A stretch of DNA of 64,000 nt from Pyricularia pennisetigena (taxonomy: Eukaryota; Ascomycota; Sordariomycetes; Magnaporthales; Pyriculariaceae): the NCBI RefSeq assembly GCF_004337985.1, contig NC_043740.1, forward strand, positions 1,219,080 through 1,283,079, given 5' to 3'. The notes below the pieces were generated by a model. The model had not been told where the DNA came from. It made no database searches and worked only from the letters and a program-made list of their open reading frames with translations. Shown piece by piece: positions 24,464 to 35,282 of the stretch. Positions within the stretch are counted from its first letter, which is position 1. Each line of letters opens with the position of its first letter. The translations under genes were made by a program, and so were the position numbers.

Positions 24464-25004
24464 GTCGCAGGAAAAGCCATCTTTCGATTGGTAGGAGCGA
24501 TTCTACATGGGCAGGCCTGAGCTTTGAAAGCCAACCGCCGATTACTTTGCACGTCACTCTGTGCGACAGAATGAGCGACCGAAGAGGTGGCCTTCAGGAA
24601 AATAGCTCAAGAACCGTAGCGCTCATAATTTACATGCCGATGCGCGGGCACCTCCATTTTATGGCGAAGGAGGAGCATCGTCGCCGAATTCTGATGCCGG
24701 CGGCGTACCGCTCCAATAGCAAAGGGCAGAGTACTCTGATGATATCGCCGTCGCGCGGGGTTCGACACCATCTCACCAAGAGCAGTGCATCCCGAGTGGC
24801 ACAAATGAGCATCGTATCCATCTATCAGCACGCAGCAGATATTAGGATGAGCTAGTCGGGTGAAAAACACGGCAGGCATTCATTTCTGTAGATGAAAACA
24901 TCATGACCATCGAGAAAGAAAAAGTACAAGAATGACATGTTGTGCGCTAGATGACGCTCAACATGATGCTGGGTGATACACACAGGTAAATGTAATATAC
25001 CAAG

Positions 25005-26897
25005 ATGTCCCCGATTTTTACTATAGCCATTTGGGCTACACTACTGTCCACCATTGCATCTCTCACGTTCCCGTATGAGAACGTTCAGCTTGATCTCGCA
25101 GAGACTTTGTCTTTTCCGTCTGTCGCATTTGGTGACGCCACAAGCCCTATCCCTCAGCAGCCTTCCTGCAAATCATATCCAGGAGAACCTGGCTGGCCCT
25201 CAGACGCAGACTGGTCCCGTCTCAACGCCACGGTCAACGGTCGCCTCCTGAAGCCCCGGCCGCTCGGTGCAGTGTGCGCACCTTCTCATCCGGCCTATGA
25301 CCGTACCAGATGCAACACGCTGGTCCGCAGCCTCCCTGGCACGCGCACGCTGCTCGACGACCCCTTGACGGTGCTGACGGTGTACCTCCAAGGCGACAGC
25401 TGCCCCATCTCCACGTCGAGCACGAAACCGTGCACCCAGGGCGGGTTCCCCGTCTACGTCGTCAACGCCAGCACGGTCGCGCACGTCCAGGCGGCCGTCA
25501 ACTTTGCCCGCAACCGCAACATCAGGCTCATAGTCAAGAACACGGGACACGACTTTGGCGGCCGCTCTGCCGGCGCCGGTGCCCTCAGCATCTGGACCCA
25601 TCACCTCAAGTCCGCAACCTACCTGGCCAATTACACGACGGACTCGCCGGCGTACGCGGGCAAGGCGGTTCATCTAGGCGCCGGGCTCGAGGCCTGGGAG
25701 CTGTCGGACCTCATGGTGGACCATCGCATCGCGCTCGCGGCTCCGGGGTTCCCGACTGTGGGCGCCGTTGGTGGGTGGATGCTCGGCGGCGGCCACGGCA
25801 CCGTCACGTCGACGCTGGGGCTCGGGGCCGACCAAGCCCTGTCGCTCAACGTCGTCACGGCCGATGGGCGGTTCGTCACGGCCGACGCGACGCAAAACGC
25901 GGACCTCTTCTGGGCGCTGCGGGGCAGCGGCGTCGGCCCGGCGTTCGGCGTGGTCACCTCGGCCGTGGTGCGGGCGCACGAGCCCCTCTCGGTGGTCAGG
26001 GTGTCGCTGCAGTGGCTGACGGGGCCCGGCTACGACCCCAGAAGCAACCCCAGCCCCGTGGTGGACAGGGACGCCTTTTGGCGCGCCGTCTCGGCCTACT
26101 ACCGCTTCGGCATCGCGGTCGGGGATGCCGGCGGCGTCGACTTTGGGTACATCCGCAACCGCGGCAACGGCAGCTTCAGCTTCGACACGGGGCTGACTTT
26201 CCCCAACAAATCGCCCCGGGAGGTGTTTGATCTCCTCGCGCCGCTGTACGCAGATCTGCGGTCCGCCGGAGTAAACGTCACCAACCGCGTCCCGGCGGCG
26301 GCGAGCCCCTACGCGAGCAGACGAGCCGGCACGGGCGCGGCGCTGGGCAACGCGCGGTACTCGTCGAGGCTCTGGCCACGGTCGCTGTGGGCCGACGACG
26401 ACGACGACGACGGAAAGGGCTTCGCGGCGGCCATGGCGGCGGTGCGGGCCAGCGTGCAGGAGGGCGGCTACACGTTCCACGGACTGCTGATGGCGGCGCG
26501 GCCGTCGGTGGGGGACCTGGCCAACAACTCGGTCAGTCCCGGCTGGCGGGCGGCGGCGATGCACGCCTCGGTGCAGGACGACACGGCGCTGGCGGACCTG
26601 TCGCCCGAGGCGTGGCACGCGGCCAACGAGCGCGTGCTGCACTACTCGGCCGCCATCAGGGCCGCGACGCCGGGCGGGGGCGCGTACGTCAACGAGGGGG
26701 ACTCGCTGGAGTCGGGCTGGCAGGACAACTTTTACGGGCTGGACGGCAGCTACGCCCGCCTGCTGCGCGTCAAGACGGCGCTCGACCCCTGGGACGTGTT
26801 CTGGGCGCCGACGGCGGTGGGGAGCGAGGGCTGGGAGGTGCGGACTGAGGATGGGACGCCCACGCAGAACGGGAGGCTGTGTCGTGTCGGGTCATAG
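25005..26897 (+). CDS. Secreted FAD-linked oxidoreductase with BBE domain (VAO/PCMH family), 630 aa
   Basis: Single exon. Residues 1-20 form a signal peptide (MSPIFTIAIWATLLSTIASL). The PCMH-type FAD-binding domain spans about 120-330: KNTGHDFGGRS supplies H182, the expected histidine for covalent FAD attachment, and GGWMLGGGHG is the second flavin loop. That loop has no Cys, so a bicovalent flavin is unlikely. The C-terminal BBE element is recognisable as YGLDGSYARLLRVK and DPWDVFW. N-glycosylation sequons and N-terminal cysteines fit secretion. Family members oxidise alcohols, sugars, lactones or alkaloid-type substrates with O2 and release H2O2; the substrate here is open. A run of six Asp (about 464-469) is a local oddity. 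Strong GC3 bias creates long antisense shadow ORFs. Confidence 0.9.
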   Translation: MSPIFTIAIWATLLSTIASLTFPYENVQLDLAETLSFPSVAFGDATSPIPQQPSCKSYPGEPGWPSDADWSRLNATVNGRLLKPRPLGAVCAPSHPAYDRTRCNTLVRSLPGTRTLLDDPLTVLTVYLQGDSCPISTSSTKPCTQGGFPVYVVNASTVAHVQAAVNFARNRNIRLIVKNTGHDFGGRSAGAGALSIWTHHLKSATYLANYTTDSPAYAGKAVHLGAGLEAWELSDLMVDHRIALAAPGFPTVGAVGGWMLGGGHGTVTSTLGLGADQALSLNVVTADGRFVTADATQNADLFWALRGSGVGPAFGVVTSAVVRAHEPLSVVRVSLQWLTGPGYDPRSNPSPVVDRDAFWRAVSAYYRFGIAVGDAGGVDFGYIRNRGNGSFSFDTGLTFPNKSPREVFDLLAPLYADLRSAGVNVTNRVPAAASPYASRRAGTGAALGNARYSSRLWPRSLWADDDDDDGKGFAAAMAAVRASVQEGGYTFHGLLMAARPSVGDLANNSVSPGWRAAAMHASVQDDTALADLSPEAWHAANERVLHYSAAIRAATPGGGAYVNEGDSLESGWQDNFYGLDGSYARLLRVKTALDPWDVFWAPTAVGSEGWEVRTEDGTPTQNGRLCRVGS

Positions 26898-29800
26898 GTG
26901 AGGCCGGAGCACTCGGGCGGCGCCGTGGTCTATGCTGTTGTGGTCTTGGGGCTGGTACCATTTTTTTTTTCTCTCTCTCTCTCTCTCTTTTTTTTGTTCC
27001 CATCTCCTGACGATCCTCCAACGCTTTCTGTGACGGGCGGGTCGGATTTCACTTCCCGAAGGTAAAACATATTGCATGCATGAGCAGCCTTGAACAGCGT
27101 CCGATTTCCAAGTCAAGTCCGCATAGTCTGCATAGTTTGACGATTGTCGATCCGAATCTCGGAAATTTATGCCATCTGGACTTTTTGTTCTTTCTTTTTT
27201 TTCTTCTTTCTTCTTTCTCCTTGTCCTCATGCCCAACAGTCTCGAAACAGAGAGCATGAACTTTCTTCCAAGTCAGATCCCGACCCGATCCATAATCACC
27301 TCCAGGGGACAGCCACAGCAGTGGAGAAATACGGGAACGTGTCGACTCGGTCGAGCCAGCAAAACCCTGGCGGGCCGTGCAATGCGGAGAAGACCTGAGA
27401 ATGATCGTCCCAAACCTGGAGCCAAACAGGCAATTGCGCACGACTCGTGCGAGCCGCCAACACTGCAGTCTACAACTACCGATGGCAGCACAAGGAGGGC
27501 TATAGCACAATGTCGACTATGCCCCGCCGAGCAAATGTATGACAAGACAGAAACAGTTGTTCTATATCTAGGTTGGCCTGCTATTTTTTTTATTTTATTC
27601 GCAGTTGCTGTATTGCAGACAGGGATCCCACGGTTTGCATGATTCCCGCAAGTCTTGGAGGTCAGCCAGGCTGGTGATATAGATGCACTGTAGCAAAAGA
27701 CGAGGCGACTTAGATTTCTGGAGAGTACTCTATATGATTGCTTCATTGACTTGGTATAATCAACCTCAACGTTCGATTTACATGGACGCTTTGATGCTTG
27801 TGGCATGATATTTGGCTCGTAACCTGATTTTCAACGGCACCGGTGTGGGACAGACTCTTGACACCGGCTGTCAATGTTGCAGCCAAAGTCAATGGTCGTC
27901 AACCAGTATACCATTGGGGATGGGGATGGACCTTGTATTGCTGTCAGTGGGCATAAAGATTCGAACCAACAAAACCCACGTGTGACAAAAGTTTACCAAG
28001 TTTGGGTGAAAATTTTCCTGAAATAAAGTTGCAAGCATGATTGTTGATATTGGACTGTAATGGGGTTTGAGAATAAAGAATGGGAGGTAAGGAGAGAGAG
28101 GAAAGAAAATGAGAGAACAAAATGTTGAATAAACGAATAAATAAATAAATCAATCAATGTAACGAACGACTGTCATCGGCTTTGCAAAGCCGTGCATTCG
28201 GCTCTTGCCAGGACGTAAATTTCCGCCCGCGAGCTACCAATTGACCAAAGGTTCCGAACATCCCGGACGAGTTAATTAGTATTGAATGCCAATCGAAATC
28301 ACCAGAATCAATTTTCTTTCCCTTTTTCTATGGCTCTCCAGTAGATACGCACAGGCTCGAAGCTTGGTATCGCCGAGCAGAAATACCTTTCCCCACAGGG
28401 AGACGAAGAAGTCTCCTATTCCGGCGATGCGACAGCACTAGACCACTGTGGGAACCCGGGAGCGAGATACACACGAGCGATTACGCAGGCCAGGCTGGGT
28501 CGGGTTGTTCGGGGGGTTTGGGTTTGGTGGCTCACCTTCACCGTGGTGACCAATTTTGTCAATTTTATTCATCAGCGTGCCGAGATGCAATCGAGCTACG
28601 GGAACCCAAAAACGAAAGAAAAGAAAAAAAAAATGCCTGCACAAGTAGAAAACCCCGGAGTGCATGCGCCCATTTTTGTGGCTCCTCGCTGTGACGATAC
28701 CACCGCGTATAGTATGATTGGCAACCTCGGTAGCGAATGGATTATTGGTGGGACTGCATCTCGCTCCCAGGCACAGTCCATGGTCCCTTGTTTTTCTTTT
28801 TTGTGCTGGACCTAGGCAAGATAGGGCAGGGAATGCTGAACGAGGGGGCAGAGAAAGGAGACTCGCTCCATCAGCCAACGGTCAAGGCAAGATATGTATC
28901 TCACAATTCGATGTTTATTTTTTTCTCTTTTCTCTCTTTGCTCACGATCCTGATCAAGATCGCGATTGCGGCTCTGATTGATTTTCAAGCGGCAATCTAT
29001 TCGAAACATCTGCTAGCTCCAAAAAAGATTCAGGTGTTGCCGTTCGAACGAAACAGAACCAGACCCAAAAAAGGCATCTGATGTAACCAGGAACAACCCA
29101 GGCTCGTGCGCATCACAAAATCCCTACCCACCGTTGGATTCATTGTGGAGCCGGCGAAGACTCAAGAGTCCGCAAAAAAGCCCCTCTTTTGCTCTCTCTC
29201 GCTCGAGGGCCAACCAACCAAATTGAATTCACCAAGTAGTAGTATTATTATCACTGTTACTGTTACGATGCTTTCGTAGATTGTGGACTTGGCGACGGCG
29301 AGTCTGGCCAGAGTAGTAGGCCCGTGGGTGCCCAGCATTCTACTGTAGTGTACGTACGGCTTGTGGGCGACAGAAGTTTGTTTGTTTTACTCCATCTGCG
29401 TGTGATTAATTGATTGTATTTGTTTTAATTGGCATTCGCTTTGTTTTACTTGCGTCTGGCAGGCACTATTTTTCTTTTTTTTTCCTCTTCTGACGTGAGA
29501 TGGCTATTTTTATATGTCCACGACAAGTCGCCGGCACTAATTCGTGAGCGTGACTCCGGGTCTCGGAACCGAAATTCTCTAGTTAGATAGGCAAAACAAC
29601 GCCATCAGCAGAACCAGAACTACGGCAAGGATATCCACGAGGCAAAGATATCCTCTATACCCGTTTTGGAGGGGGTCGTGCTCGGGACTCTGCCGATAGA
29701 CGCGAGTCAAATGTGTGAAAAAAAGGACCCTTACCGTTAGCCAATATGGGAATACCCACTCAGCAACAACCCCTGGTTACGTACCCACCACTGCACCCAT

Positions 29801-30498
29801 TCTTTGTAGCAACAGTCAGCAAGGTCTCTGGGCAGCCCTGAAACCTGCGGCTCTTGCCTCTTGCTCTCACAAGCTGTTGTCGTTGGCCGACCCCTGAAGA
29901 GGGAAACCCACTCGCCACGGGGGGTGGCCCATATTCATCAGGCTCAGGCCAGGCCACGCCCGGGCCGGGCGAGGGTACAATGGAGACTTGAGGATTAAGC
30001 GCCATGCTGGATCGAGCTAAGCCGTTTTTTCTGTGTGTGGTACGGAAGTAGATCGACGACTGGGATGGGGAGGAACAAAGAGCCGTTTCGGTGATCAGTC
30101 TATATGATCACGTACATCTGCACCTCCGGGATGGCTTCCTTTCCCTCCTCTCTTTTTTTCCTTCCTCAGGGCTCACCATTCGTTTGGCCGACTCTCTTTT
30201 TTTTTTCTGTGACACTGCCCCCTGGGGAAGCTAACGCCAACTCGCCGCGAGGTACCTTTCGCATCACATTCACTTTGGGATTTTTTAACATTCCCGTTCT
30301 ATCGCTTGCAGTGCAATACGCTCGTTGTCGAGAAGTCGAACACCAGACGTTCTTTTCTGATTCCAGTCAACAAAAAAAGGCCCAGAGGCTTATTTCAACA
30401 AGACTATTCTTTGGTTTTTTTTTTCGGCCATCACTTGGCCAATACTTTCTTTTTTTTTCGATTCTTGGTAATCCCACAGTGACATCTTTTGTTCAAAC
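26898..30498. other. Intergenic, 3.6 kb
   Basis: Long spacer between two plus-strand oxidase genes. Contains T and CT tracts (26961-26988) and scattered ORFs of 60-177 codons on both strands with no domain, signal peptide or consistent splice pattern. A C/T-rich leader precedes 30499. No gene supported; a short or non-coding transcript cannot be excluded. Confidence 0.5.
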
Positions 30499-32505
30499 AT
30501 GTCTCCTCTCACATCTTTTAGGGCCATGAGCCTGGGAGCTGCTCTCCTCACCAGCCACCTCGCCTCAGGCCAAACAACCACGCTCCCCCCGAGCCTGACA
30601 AACTGCACAACCAGCGAGACCATCTGGCAGACGCCGAAAAACGTGAGCATGGCCATCTGCGACGGAACCGATTTCAAGTACGGTGGCAAGTCTCTCCAGA
30701 TGGTCGAGGGCGTCTGCGGCACCAGGGCGTGCGTGGGACTCTGCAACGACAACGACAAGTGTGTCCGCGCCGTCTACGACAAGAAGAACTCGGTGTGCCA
30801 CATCAAGAACAACGACGAGGTTGCCGACATGATCTGGGCCGTCGACGCCGACTTTGACGCCATCATCAAACTCCGGGCCGACGGCACCTACCCCCCGCCG
30901 CCCTCGGGCAAGGCTCCCGCGGAGCAGCAGCCGGCCAAGCCGGCCAACGAGACCATCACAGGCGACGCCAAGAAGGGCACGTGGTCCGACGTCATCAAGC
31001 TGCCGCTGATCCCGGTGGCGGCGTACGTCGTGCCGACCTTCCCGACCCCCGGCCGGCTCATGTTCTTCTCGTCGTGGGGTGTGGACGCCTTTGGTGGCGC
31101 GTCGGGCCTGACGCAGTTCGGGTCCCTCGACCTCGCGTCGCTCCAGTCGACGCACCGCGAGATCGCCAACACGCGCCACGACATGTTCTGCCCGGGCATC
31201 AGCCAGCTGGCCGACGGGCGCATCCTGATCCAGGGCGGCTCGGACGCGGAGGCGGTCAGCGCGTACGACCCCAAGACGGACTCGTTCACGCGCGAGTCGG
31301 ACCTCAAGATCGCGCGCGGCTACCAGTCGGCGGCGACGCTCTCCAACGGCGAGGTCTTCACCATCGGCGGGGCGTACTCGGGCGAGCGGCGCGGCAAGGA
31401 GGGCGAGATGTACGACCCGACGGCCAACGCGTGGGAGGTGCTCAAGGGCGCCGACGTCAAGCCCATGCTGACGCAGGACCGGCAGGGCATCTGGCGCGAG
31501 GACAACCACGCGTGGCTCTTTGCGTGGCGCAACGGCTCCGTGTTCCAGGCCGGCCCGTCCAAGACGCAGCACTGGTACGGCACCAAGGGCTACGGCGCCG
31601 TGGTGGCCGCCGGCACCCGCGACGACGCCAACGCCATGTGCGGCATCTTCGTCATGTACGACGCCCTGCGCGGCAAGATCCTGACCGCCGGCGGCGCCCC
31701 CGACTACACCGACAGCGACGCCAACAACCGCGCCCACATCACCACCATCGGCGAGCCCGGCGCCGCCGCGGCCGTCGAGCGCGTGCCCGACATGGCCTTC
31801 AGCCGCGGCTTCGCCAACGCCGTCGTGCTGCCCGACGGCAAGGTCGTCGTGACGGGCGGCATGAAGCGCGCCATCGTCTTCAACGACAAGGACAGCGTCC
31901 TGGTGCCCGAGATGTTCGACCCGGCCACCAAGACCTGGACCCAGCTGGCCGCCGCCCAGAAGCCGCGCAACTACCACTCCGTCTCCATCCTGCTGCCCGA
32001 CGCCACCGTCTTCGTCGGCGGCGGCGGCCTGTGCTACGTCGCCACCGTCAAGGGCTCCACCGCCCGCTGCGACAAGACCGTCGACCACGCCGACGGCGAG
32101 ATCCTGTCGCCCCCTTACCTGTTCAACGCCGACGGCAGCGCCTCCACGCGGCCCGTCATCGGCGACCTGGACCGCACCGCCATCCGCGCCGGCGACGCCC
32201 TCACCTTTGCCGTCTCCGGCATCCAGGGCGCCGCCGCCGCCAGCTACAAGTTCTCGCTCGTGCGCATGGGCTCCGTCACCCACTCCGTCAACACCGACCA
32301 GCGCCGCGTGCCGCTCGAGGACTTCTCCGTTGGTGCCGACGGCAAATTCACCGTCCGCACCCCCGCCGACACCGGCGTCATGATCCCCGGCTTCTGGTAC
32401 CTGTTCGCCATCGCCCCCAACGGCACGCCCAGCGTCGCCAAGACGGTTCAGATCGAGCTGGGCGAGGCCGAGTCGAGGCGCACTGCTGGACTTTGGGGTG
32501 CCTAG
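30499..32505 (+). CDS. Secreted copper-radical alcohol oxidase, galactose-oxidase family (AA5_2), with PAN-like N-terminal domain
   Basis: Single exon, 668 aa, signal peptide 1-24 (a second in-frame Met at 10 would also give one). Residues about 36-105 hold six Cys in a compact PAN/apple-like arrangement instead of the CBM32 of Fusarium galactose oxidase. A Pro/Ala linker (131-150) leads to the Kelch-type catalytic domain. Expected ligands are present: C231 (in HDMFCPG) and Y275 (in ARGYQS) for the Cys-Tyr cofactor, Y492-H493 (RNYHS) and H595 (THSVNTDQRR). The second-sphere Trp of galactose oxidase is Tyr293 here (in GAYSGE), a change reported in fungal aryl-alcohol oxidases of this family that also carry a PAN domain. 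I therefore expect oxidation of primary or aryl alcohols to aldehydes with H2O2, not galactose preference. Function is inferred from residues. Confidence 0.92.
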   Translation: MSPLTSFRAMSLGAALLTSHLASGQTTTLPPSLTNCTTSETIWQTPKNVSMAICDGTDFKYGGKSLQMVEGVCGTRACVGLCNDNDKCVRAVYDKKNSVCHIKNNDEVADMIWAVDADFDAIIKLRADGTYPPPPSGKAPAEQQPAKPANETITGDAKKGTWSDVIKLPLIPVAAYVVPTFPTPGRLMFFSSWGVDAFGGASGLTQFGSLDLASLQSTHREIANTRHDMFCPGISQLADGRILIQGGSDAEAVSAYDPKTDSFTRESDLKIARGYQSAATLSNGEVFTIGGAYSGERRGKEGEMYDPTANAWEVLKGADVKPMLTQDRQGIWREDNHAWLFAWRNGSVFQAGPSKTQHWYGTKGYGAVVAAGTRDDANAMCGIFVMYDALRGKILTAGGAPDYTDSDANNRAHITTIGEPGAAAAVERVPDMAFSRGFANAVVLPDGKVVVTGGMKRAIVFNDKDSVLVPEMFDPATKTWTQLAAAQKPRNYHSVSILLPDATVFVGGGGLCYVATVKGSTARCDKTVDHADGEILSPPYLFNADGSASTRPVIGDLDRTAIRAGDALTFAVSGIQGAAAASYKFSLVRMGSVTHSVNTDQRRVPLEDFSVGADGKFTVRTPADTGVMIPGFWYLFAIAPNGTPSVAKTVQIELGEAESRRTAGLWGA

Positions 32506-34215
32506 ATCAATAACAACAAAAAAAAAAAAAATTAGGTTTTATTGATTAAATAATTTCCTTGTGTATCTCTTTTCTTTCCTTTCGTAACGAATGGTGGTGA
32601 ATTTCAGGGAAAAGTTCTAACAAAAAAACCAAGCAACAAAAAAAAAGTGTGCACATGTACAACCACAAGCGACAGCGATGACTCTATTTAGTTTAATATG
32701 TTAATGTAATTTCCTACCCGTTACCCTTCTTTATCCGACTAGATGACCGCTGCAACTGTTAGTAGCCCATTGCCATGATGTTGCTGTGTGAACAAGCTGG
32801 TAACCCTGTAAATACTCATGCGAACATACTGTAAAAGAAGCGTTTTTTTAAGCTTGCGTTTGGACTTCGAATGGGTCATTCGTTGCTAGATTCAGGGGTT
32901 CTTTGGTTCGAGTAGCATTAGGATCAAGATCCCCTGACTTGGTGTTAAAAAGGGAAGCATTGCTTCAAAGCTATCGATACAGACCAATCACATTGCATCA
33001 ATGTCAAGAGGACGTTACTGCGGCTAAATATAGACATATGCTTTGGGCAGTTGGGAACAGCTTTGAAATTCCAACTGTTGCAGAGGTTTCAACCCTTTGC
33101 CTATTTGACCAAGAGGCCACTTTTTATGAGGAGGCTAGTGAACAGAGTAGCATAAGGCCTTCGTCACTAGTGTGAAAGACGGAGCTGAATCGGTGCACAA
33201 TGGCACCGAGTCCATTGATTTGTCTCTCCTTCCTCGCAACCAAGATCAAACGTCGTGCCATGGTGCGCCGAGTAGGGAGACCGTCAGCTGCTGAACGAAT
33301 GAACCGGCAGACCTCGGAGCAGCGCATGGAGGTATCCCATTGCCAGAGCTACTTAGCTCCTAGGTAGTCCTGTACTTGATTCCGAGATGTTCTCCGGGGT
33401 CTGCAAGCCTATAGATCCCAAGTCCTGAGGGTGTAATAAAAAATACATAGTAAGGATTATATCGCCTATGATTCCAATCTAGTCGGCAGACTGCTTACAT
33501 CAGGGCGGTATTATCATGGGAAGCAGACCGCAGCCACCTGGATGACCAGAAATTCGCAATATCCTGTGCTTTATCCTCTCAGGCTTTGCCAGTAAGATCT
33601 GACCATGCACGACATCACCAAGACATGAACTTGAATGTCAGGCAATTCTGGAGGTCGAGTTTGTGGTCATGCTCGAAAATGGCAAGACCCCAACCGAGAA
33701 GATCCCCAAGGACGTCGTGCGGCTTTCCGCGGACACCTCCGTCATCCACCATGAGTCGAGGCCGTTGCGTTTTTCCCGCCTTCGAAAGGTCGGAGAAAGC
33801 CAGGCGCTTCCTCCAGGAAGGGAAGAATACGGGAGAAACTCGTCACTGGTTTAAACCGCAACGACGGAGTGGAATACTTGTTTTTGCAGCGATACGACCA
33901 GTATAATCTTGACGCAGATGCTACTTTTACGATCAGTGGTGGATTCGGCAATCTAGCGCGTGATAACATTAGGTGGGTGGTCACTCGCGGGGCCCTTGAC
34001 CTCACGTTTGTGTGGGTTGGTTTTGAACCTGCACCAGCTCCTACCGCGCGGCATGCATTTGTTCGTCCTCCTCAGTAGCCATGAAACACCCCGGATCCAA
34101 AAAGCTGCAGGAAACCGTCATCTACATAGGCCAAAAGAGCAAAAGAAAAAGAAAAAAAAAAAAAAAGTCGGCAAGCCCGACAAAGGCTTCACCAAACTGA
34201 CACCGGGCGTCTAAA
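32506..34215. other. Intergenic with possible coding relic
   Basis: 3' flank of the AA5 gene (short A runs near 32518-32531) and a stretch at about 33590-34010 with broken coding-like frames, listed separately. No intact gene. Confidence 0.5.
33590..34010 (+). pseudogene. Possible degraded coding remnant
   Basis: One frame from about 33650 reads MLENGKTPTEKIPKDVVRLS and continues for some 60 codons. A different frame from 33869 reads MEYLFLQRYDQYNLDADATF onward. Composition is more GC-rich and codon-like than the flanks. The frames do not join by an obvious intron, so this looks like a frameshifted relic. No family recognised; chance coding potential is possible. Confidence 0.25.
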
Positions 34216-34355
34216 TGGAGTTGGCCAGGTTCGAACTGACGACCCCATGCAACATGCACGTTGGACGAGCCATCCTTGGATCAAACCGGAGACGAATCCA
34301 GAAGGCATGACAGGCTCGATGCAAAGCATATGCGCTACCACTGCGCTACAACCCC
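34216..34355 (-). tRNA. tRNA-Ala (anticodon TGC) with a 68-nt intron
   Basis: On the minus strand the two halves are 34355-34320 and 34251-34216. They fold as a full cloverleaf. The acceptor stem GGGGTTG pairs with CAACTCC (one G-T) and the D stem is GCGC/GCGC. The anticodon stem TATGC/GCATG carries loop TTTGCAT, giving anticodon TGC. The variable loop has five bases, the T stem GTCAG pairs with CTGGC around loop TTCGAAC, and the discriminator base is A. The intron follows position 37, the canonical place, and is long for a fungal tRNA intron. Internal A box (TAGCGCAGTGG) and B box (GTTCGAACC) are present. A 15-T run on the transcribed strand about 50 nt downstream could terminate RNA polymerase III. 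A diverged copy or pseudogene is the alternative. Confidence 0.82.
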
Positions 34356-35282
34356 GTAGAGACGCGGTGGATGGCAGGTGGGGATCGTGAAGAGGTTATG
34401 AGCAGCGTCTAGCTTGAAGACGGTGCCCGCGTGTGTGGGGTTGGTTGGCGAGCAGCTGGAACCAACACACTTTTCATCTGTCTGGCATATGTCTGCCGCT
34501 ATTTTTTGACGAGTTGTGTAGCTTAAAAGCGGTCTCATAATTGTGATTGAGCTGTACCTGAAAGCAGGTTGGCGAATTGCAGTCCTGGAATTCCATCTCA
34601 CTGTCATCTCACTCCTAATAAAAAAAATAAAAATAAAAAAAAAGGTAGCTCGACCAAGTCAGCCTCTGCATCTGTCGCAAATACTTTGACGTCCATCTTC
34701 ATTCGATTTTGATACCACGTTTATAGCAGAGGTGGTCAGCCAGAACGACCCATGGCCCCGTCCGGATCAAGAATAGTGCATGCGCCTCTAGACACCTTGG
34801 AGCTTTCGACATCACAGCAAACACACCAGAACAAGCTTGGAAATCGTCATTGTTATACACAAAAGCCCACTAACACCCCATCCAGGGCCCATGATTTTTC
34901 TATTCCCTGTGTCTTCCTTGTCAATGTTTGATTCGTTTCCCTGTTCTGTAATCATCTATCGGAAGCAGGTCCTCCCTTCTCCCTTTTTTTTTCGTGTTGC
35001 TCTAAAACGGAAGAAAGAAAACTGATGCCGACCAAGACTTATCCCCGCCCAGAGACAAATCAAAACGTAAAAGAAACAAGAATTAAAATGGGTAGTGAGG
35101 CTGATAAAGAACAGACATTTCTAGATGCATTTCCCAGGGGTTAAAAAAAATTACAACAAAAAAAAAAATCAAGTAGGAGAGGGTATAGCTCAGCCAGATC
35201 TATCCGGGCCGACACCAACCCTTTCCCCTTCTATCTTTACGTCCCCTGTCACCGCGCTGCTCTCAACACAAACACCTCGCGC
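34356..35282. other. Intergenic
   Basis: 5' flank of the tRNA and 3' flank of the phosphate carrier gene. A-rich stretches near 34617-34643 and 35148-35168. No gene seen. Confidence 0.6.

Larger units (their letters stand above)
21624..25004. other. Intergenic, 3.4 kb
   Basis: Shared upstream region of the MTOC gene (-) and the BBE oxidase (+). Holds a (GA)n microsatellite at 22391-22411, a cluster of GGTACC palindromes at 22881-22960, interrupted A runs near 23907-23937 and a 49-T run at 24412-24460. ORFs up to about 235 codons upstream of 21623 read out of the MTOC leader and lack features. No gene supported. Confidence 0.55.

Noticed and set aside
24547..24855. 102-codon ORF upstream of the BBE oxidase
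   Set aside because: Random-looking composition, overlapped by equally long antisense ORFs.
25310..26230. Long alternative-frame ORFs within the BBE oxidase
   Set aside because: Arg/Gly/Gln-rich shadow translations with no domain.
28195..28265. Minus-strand tRNA-like segment (GGTCAATTGGTAGCTCG)
   Set aside because: No T arm with TTC and no closing acceptor stem.
30565..32283. 572-codon minus-strand ORF and 510-codon alternative-frame ORF over the AA5 gene
   Set aside because: Low-complexity shadows of the galactose-oxidase-family gene, which has all copper ligands in the forward frame.
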